From JAJTHC01 sp044358835 (lineage in GTDB: Bacteria > Cyanobacteriota > Vampirovibrionia > Vampirovibrionales > JAJTHC01): a DNA stretch of 64,000 nucleotides. Positions 61,013-64,000 of the stretch are shown here, one piece after another. The notes under the pieces were generated by a model. That model had not been told where the DNA came from. It saw nothing but the letters and a program-made list of their open reading frames with translations, and ran no database searches. The stretch is taken from NCBI GenBank assembly GCA_044358835.1, contig JBIKNF010000008.1:1-64000 (forward strand). The letters run 5' to 3'. How positions within the stretch are numbered: position 1 is the stretch's first letter; the number at the start of each line of letters is the position of its first letter. The position numbers were made by a program, and so were the translations under genes.

Positions 61013-61984
61013 ATGAAAAAAAGATCCTGTGGTTCCATTAAAGTTTTACTTTTACAGAAGTCAAGAGAGGCTGCTTTATCAGCAGTTCAGATTTTTAACA
61101 ATCCTAATATTACGTTTAAATCTGAAACATATATTGTACTTATGATAATCGCATGGACTTATCTACATCATGCTTTTTTTAAAGAACATAAAATAGATTA
61201 TAGATATAGAGATACCTCAAAGAGTAACGGTAAGAAAGTTGTCTATAAAAAAAGAGAAGACGACTACCTTTATTGGGACTTAAGCCATTGTATTAAACAT
61301 GAACAAAGCCCATTAAGCGAGGCTTGTAAAAATAATTTAAAGTTTTTAATTGGTTTAAGAAATAAAGTTGAACATAAAATGATTAAAGATTTGGATGATG
61401 CTGTTAGTGCTAGACTTCAAGCATGCTGTCTTAACTTTAATAAATATATAAAAGAATTATTTGGGGAAAAATACTCCATTCACAATCATCTCACTTTTTC
61501 TCTCCAGTTCTCTAAACTTAACACTGAACAAAGAAGTTTAATAAAAGAGTATGACCTCCCTGAAACTATTGAGTCCTATATTGAGAAATTTGATTCTAAT
61601 TTAAAACCTGATGAATATAATAATGATGAGTTTGCTATTCGGTATCTGTTCGTACCTAAACAAGCAAACCGAATAGGACAAGCAGACAAAGCAATAGAGT
61701 TTTTAAAAAAAGATTCAACTCTTACGGAAGAACTTAACAAACAATATGTTATATCAAAAGAAGTAGAGAAACCTAAATTTAAACCTAAGAAAATTGTAAG
61801 CATGATGAAGGAATTAGGTTTTAATTTTGCAATGAAAGATTTTACTACTTTATGGCAAAACCACAAAGCTAAAGGCAATCAACAATATGGCGTATTTGTT
61901 TCTGAAAACAACTGGTATTGGTATCAAACATGGGTAGACAAAGTAAAAAAAGAGTGTGAAGAAAATCGAGAGAATCTAAAATAG
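61013..61984 (+). CDS. DUF3644-like protein with HEPN-type RxxxxH motif
   Basis: 323 aa, visibly AT-rich and Lys/Asn-rich against GC-richer neighbours, which suggests horizontal transfer. The N-terminal half resembles DUF3644: SREAALSAVQIFNNPNITFK, then AWTYLHHAFFKE, and the segment LIGLRNKVEHKM contains R-NKVE-H, the RxxxxH pattern of HEPN RNases. The C-terminal part (about 245-320) is a Lys-rich domain ending NNWYWYQTWVDKVKKECEEN. HEPN proteins often act in toxin or phage-defence systems. No antitoxin or nucleotidyltransferase is adjacent, so such a role is inference. The ribosome site is weak. Confidence 0.7.
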   Translation: MKKRSCGSIKVLLLQKSREAALSAVQIFNNPNITFKSETYIVLMIIAWTYLHHAFFKEHKIDYRYRDTSKSNGKKVVYKKREDDYLYWDLSHCIKHEQSPLSEACKNNLKFLIGLRNKVEHKMIKDLDDAVSARLQACCLNFNKYIKELFGEKYSIHNHLTFSLQFSKLNTEQRSLIKEYDLPETIESYIEKFDSNLKPDEYNNDEFAIRYLFVPKQANRIGQADKAIEFLKKDSTLTEELNKQYVISKEVEKPKFKPKKIVSMMKELGFNFAMKDFTTLWQNHKAKGNQQYGVFVSENNWYWYQTWVDKVKKECEENRENLK

Positions 61985-62007
61985 CTTATATGAAAGGAAA
62001 CAAGTCT

Positions 62008-62070
62008 ATGACCAACATTCACTAGATGCAGCGCTTTGAAAGACTATATTTACGAGAAGTAAAAGCATAA
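62008..62070 (+). pseudogene. Tiny interrupted reading frame after the HEPN-like gene
   Basis: A good ribosome site (AAAGGAA) precedes ATG 62008, which reads MTNIH, then an in-frame TAG, then at once ATG and QRFERLYLREVKA before TAA. One base (TAG for CAG) separates it from a continuous 20-residue peptide. It may be the remnant of a small gene or chance. Confidence 0.3.
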
Positions 62071-62343
62071 ATTGTTTTGAGGACTTTCCCCATGGAGTTC
62101 ACCGACTAGGGGGCTAAAGAATGCTTGCCCCCCCGACTGCCTTGAAGAAAGAGACCATAGACCGTTTTATCTATCCAACACTATACTTGGTGTGATGCTA
62201 TTTTTCTGTCGCTTCAACATGTAAAAAATCGTGGGGTTTAGCCACTGGGCAAAGGGCTAAAAAATAGGGTATACTGAAAAAGAGTGGATTTTTTCAAGAA
62301 GCCTTCACAACCCAGCAAATTCCTTGAAAATCGAGTAAAAAAC
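62071..62343. other. Intergenic stretch before the second tandem array
   Basis: No gene seen. Contains a GGGGGC/GCCCCC pair (62109-62114, 62127-62132), and ATCTATCCAACACTATA near 62170, which also occurs at about 27488 after the E2 gene. Confidence 0.4.
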
Positions 62344-62451
62344 GAGTCTAGCGTGGCCAAAAAACGGACTTTCGTGGCCAAAAACCGGACTTTCGTGGGC
62401 TAAAAATCGACTTTCGTGGGTCGAAAACAGACTTTCCGACACACGAAATTA
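62344..62451 (+). repeat. Second tandem array of the 21-22 bp unit
   Basis: Units start at 62344 (degenerate), 62367, 62388, 62409 and 62430 (degenerate). The centre units read GACTTTCGTGG(CC or GCT or GTCG)AAAA. The array ends CGAAATTA like the one at 11828-11998. It lies 120 bp before the ispG start. Confidence 0.88.
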
Positions 62452-62512
62452 GGCCGTTTTTACCTCGCTGGCGTGGGGCAGACGACTGGGTTGAAGTGTT
62501 TTGTGTTTTTTA

Positions 62513-62521
62513 TGGCATAAT
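62513..62521 (+). promoter_or_regulatory. Extended -10 box for ispG
   Basis: TGGCATAAT, an extended -10 (CATAAT at 62516-62521), 52 bp before the ispG start. TTGAAG lies 19 bp upstream as a loose -35. Confidence 0.45.
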
Positions 62522-62572
62522 AAGTTCATAATAAATGGTGTCACTTTTCTGAACCCGAAAAGGTATTTTTCT

Positions 62573-63781
62573 ATGCCCTCTGAATCCTTCACGCCAACAG
62601 AAGCTCACTTTACCGATGAACTCTACACCCCTATGGCCAGCGATTGGCCTTCTATTGCTGGGCGTCCGCCCCGTCGCGCGTCTAAAAAAATATGGGTAGG
62701 CCCCGTCGCCGTAGGCGGAGACGCCCCCGTTTCGATTCAAAGCATGTTGGTGAATGACACCCGAGACATCCAAGAAAGTATCTACCAAATTCAGCGCCTC
62801 GCGGATGCTGGGGTGGACATTGTGCGCCTTGCTGTGCCTGATTTAGAAGCTGCAGAAGCCCTAAAACCAATTGTTTCCGCTTCTCCCGTGCCGATTGTGG
62901 CAGACATTCACTTTGACTACCGTTTGGCACTAGCGGCTGCAGAAAATGGCGTGCAAGCCATTCGTATCAATCCGGGCAACATTGGTTCAAAAGATTTTGT
63001 GCGTAAAGTCGTGGAAAAATGCAAGGAACGGGCCTTGCCCATTCGCATAGGGGTCAATGGCGGTTCGGTTGAAAAGGCCATTAAACTCGCTTACCCCAAG
63101 CAAGTTGAACGCCAGTTGGTGGAAAGTGCCTTGCTTAATGCCCGCATTTTAGAAGAGGAAGGCTTTGATCAATTCAAAATTTCTGTCAAAGCAAGCGACC
63201 CGTTGCAAGCGATTACGGCGTATCGAGAGTTGGCAAGGCGTTGTGACTACCCCTTGCACTTAGGCGTCACGGAAGCGGGCACTTTAAAACGAGGTATTTC
63301 TAAAAGCGCGTTTGCTTTGGGAATGCTACTGTATGAAGGCATTGGCGACACCATTCGCGTTTCGCTGACGGCGGACAGTGTGGAAGAAGTCTTTGCGGGG
63401 CAAGAAATTTTGCGTAGCGTGGGCCTGCGCCAAGAAGGGGTTAATATCATTTCCTGCCCCGCTTGTGGTCGCTGTGAAGTGGATTTACACGGACTCACCA
63501 CCGAAGTCGAACAGCTGGTGGCGAAGTTGGATGTTCCTTTAACTGTGGCGGTGATGGGGTGTTTTGTCAACGGCCCCGGAGAAGCAGAGCATGCGGATGT
63601 GGGCATTGCGGGGGGAATAGGGCAGTATTACATTTTTCGTGGGGAAGATCGTATTCGCCGAGTCCCTGAAGCGCAAGCGTTGGATGCCTTAAAAGAAGAA
63701 ATCGAGCGTGCCACAGACGAGTTTAAAAAAGCCAACCCCAATTGGCAGGGAAGTAAGCAGGCGCAAGTGATTAAGCGCTAG
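62573..63781 (+). CDS. ispG: 4-hydroxy-3-methylbut-2-enyl diphosphate synthase
   Basis: Iron-sulphur enzyme of the MEP isoprenoid pathway, turning MEcPP into HMBPP. The 402 aa protein has the barrel start VAVGGDAPVSIQSMLVNDTR, VADIHFDYRLAL, IRINPGNIG, and the C-terminal cluster motifs IISCPACGRCEVD and VMGCFVNGPGEAEHADVG with the Cys ligands and Glu. ATG 62573 has AAAGGT at good spacing; an upstream in-frame start at 62501 falls within the promoter. The second tandem array lies just upstream. Confidence 0.95.
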   Translation: MPSESFTPTEAHFTDELYTPMASDWPSIAGRPPRRASKKIWVGPVAVGGDAPVSIQSMLVNDTRDIQESIYQIQRLADAGVDIVRLAVPDLEAAEALKPIVSASPVPIVADIHFDYRLALAAAENGVQAIRINPGNIGSKDFVRKVVEKCKERALPIRIGVNGGSVEKAIKLAYPKQVERQLVESALLNARILEEEGFDQFKISVKASDPLQAITAYRELARRCDYPLHLGVTEAGTLKRGISKSAFALGMLLYEGIGDTIRVSLTADSVEEVFAGQEILRSVGLRQEGVNIISCPACGRCEVDLHGLTTEVEQLVAKLDVPLTVAVMGCFVNGPGEAEHADVGIAGGIGQYYIFRGEDRIRRVPEAQALDALKEEIERATDEFKKANPNWQGSKQAQVIKR

Positions 63782-63883
63782 GCGTCCCATGCTTGGTGTA
63801 TTCTGCTCCAAAAAGTGACATGGGTTCTTATAATTTTTTTATAATGAAGGCAACGTTCGATTCTTACCCATGGGAGCTTATTC

Positions 63884-64000
63884 ATGATTTTCAGTAACAA
63901 AGACGACGCCTCTTCTGTTGAAAAAAAGGTGAATCCCTTGGCTCCCGCCTTTAGTTACCCTAAAGTCAAGCACCAAGGTAAATCCTTCTATACGCAAGAC
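63884..64000 (+). CDS. Start of an unidentified gene (truncated by the window end)
   Basis: Thirty-nine codons from ATG 63884, beginning MIFSNKDDASSVEKKV and continuing to the edge without a stop. GGGAG lies seven bases upstream, and TATAAT boxes occur near 63818-63845. Too little sequence to name it. Confidence 0.5.
   Translation, partial: MIFSNKDDASSVEKKVNPLAPAFSYPKVKHQGKSFYTQD

Noticed and set aside
61013..62070. Complete toxin-antitoxin pair
   Set aside because: Only one intact gene is present; the small following frame is interrupted and too short to support an antitoxin.

Overview
The window is a dense bacterial chromosome segment of moderate GC with about 45 protein genes, one tRNA and several intergenic repeat families. 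The gene set suggests a flagellated, diderm, non-photosynthetic heterotroph: FlgG and FlgA, a P-ring assembly factor; an MCE/MlaD lipid-transport protein and a TonB-like protein, both implying an outer membrane; an AMIN-domain cell-wall amidase; IspG of the MEP pathway; and a separate glycyl-tRNA synthetase beta subunit. AMIN amidases, many orphan proteins and this gene mix would fit the Melainabacteria/Vampirovibrionia side of Cyanobacteria. That placement is inference and was not tested.

Layout. 1-6.1 kb: repeat elements, mlaD-like, holA, an orphan gene and a Gfo/Idh oxidoreductase. 6.1-18.3 kb: GAF histidine kinase, glyS, an EF-hand protein, a secreted orphan, purB, two orphans and a NarL-type response regulator, with more repeats. 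18.3-24.4 kb: pyrG, dapA-asd (first lysine steps) and a large orphan behind a possible Fur-type site. 24.6-34.3 kb: pyk, a 2-oxoacid dehydrogenase E2, then the leftward cell-wall and RNA genes murI, amiC, murJ and cca. 34.3-42 kb: an Asn/Gly-rich repeat protein with a palindromic operator and structured leader, a HerA-like ATPase, two pseudopilins, a TonB-like protein and an acyl-CoA ligase. 42-51.6 kb: mfd, a radical SAM protein, dapB, clpX-clpP-tig and tRNA-Gly(GCC). 51.7-64 kb: flgA-flgG, another orphan, fusA, comF-like, hom-thrC, an AT-rich DUF3644/HEPN-like gene, ispG and the start of one more gene.

The genes are mostly housekeeping: aspartate-family synthesis (asd, dapA, dapB, hom, thrC), peptidoglycan (murI, murJ, amiC), protein quality control (tig, clpP, clpX) and nucleotides (purB, pyrG). 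The non-routine content is between genes. The most striking item is a family of about seven modular intergenic elements, all within the first 20.3 kb. Each carries a long hairpin whose arms differ between copies but stay complementary, which suggests a selected RNA or DNA structure. Two arrays of 21-22 bp tandem repeats, a palindromic operator with a foldable leader before the Asn/Gly-rich gene, a 27 bp leader motif shared by clpP and tig, four convergent gene pairs overlapping by exactly 4 bp, and several 9-base G/C runs at regulatory positions also stand out.
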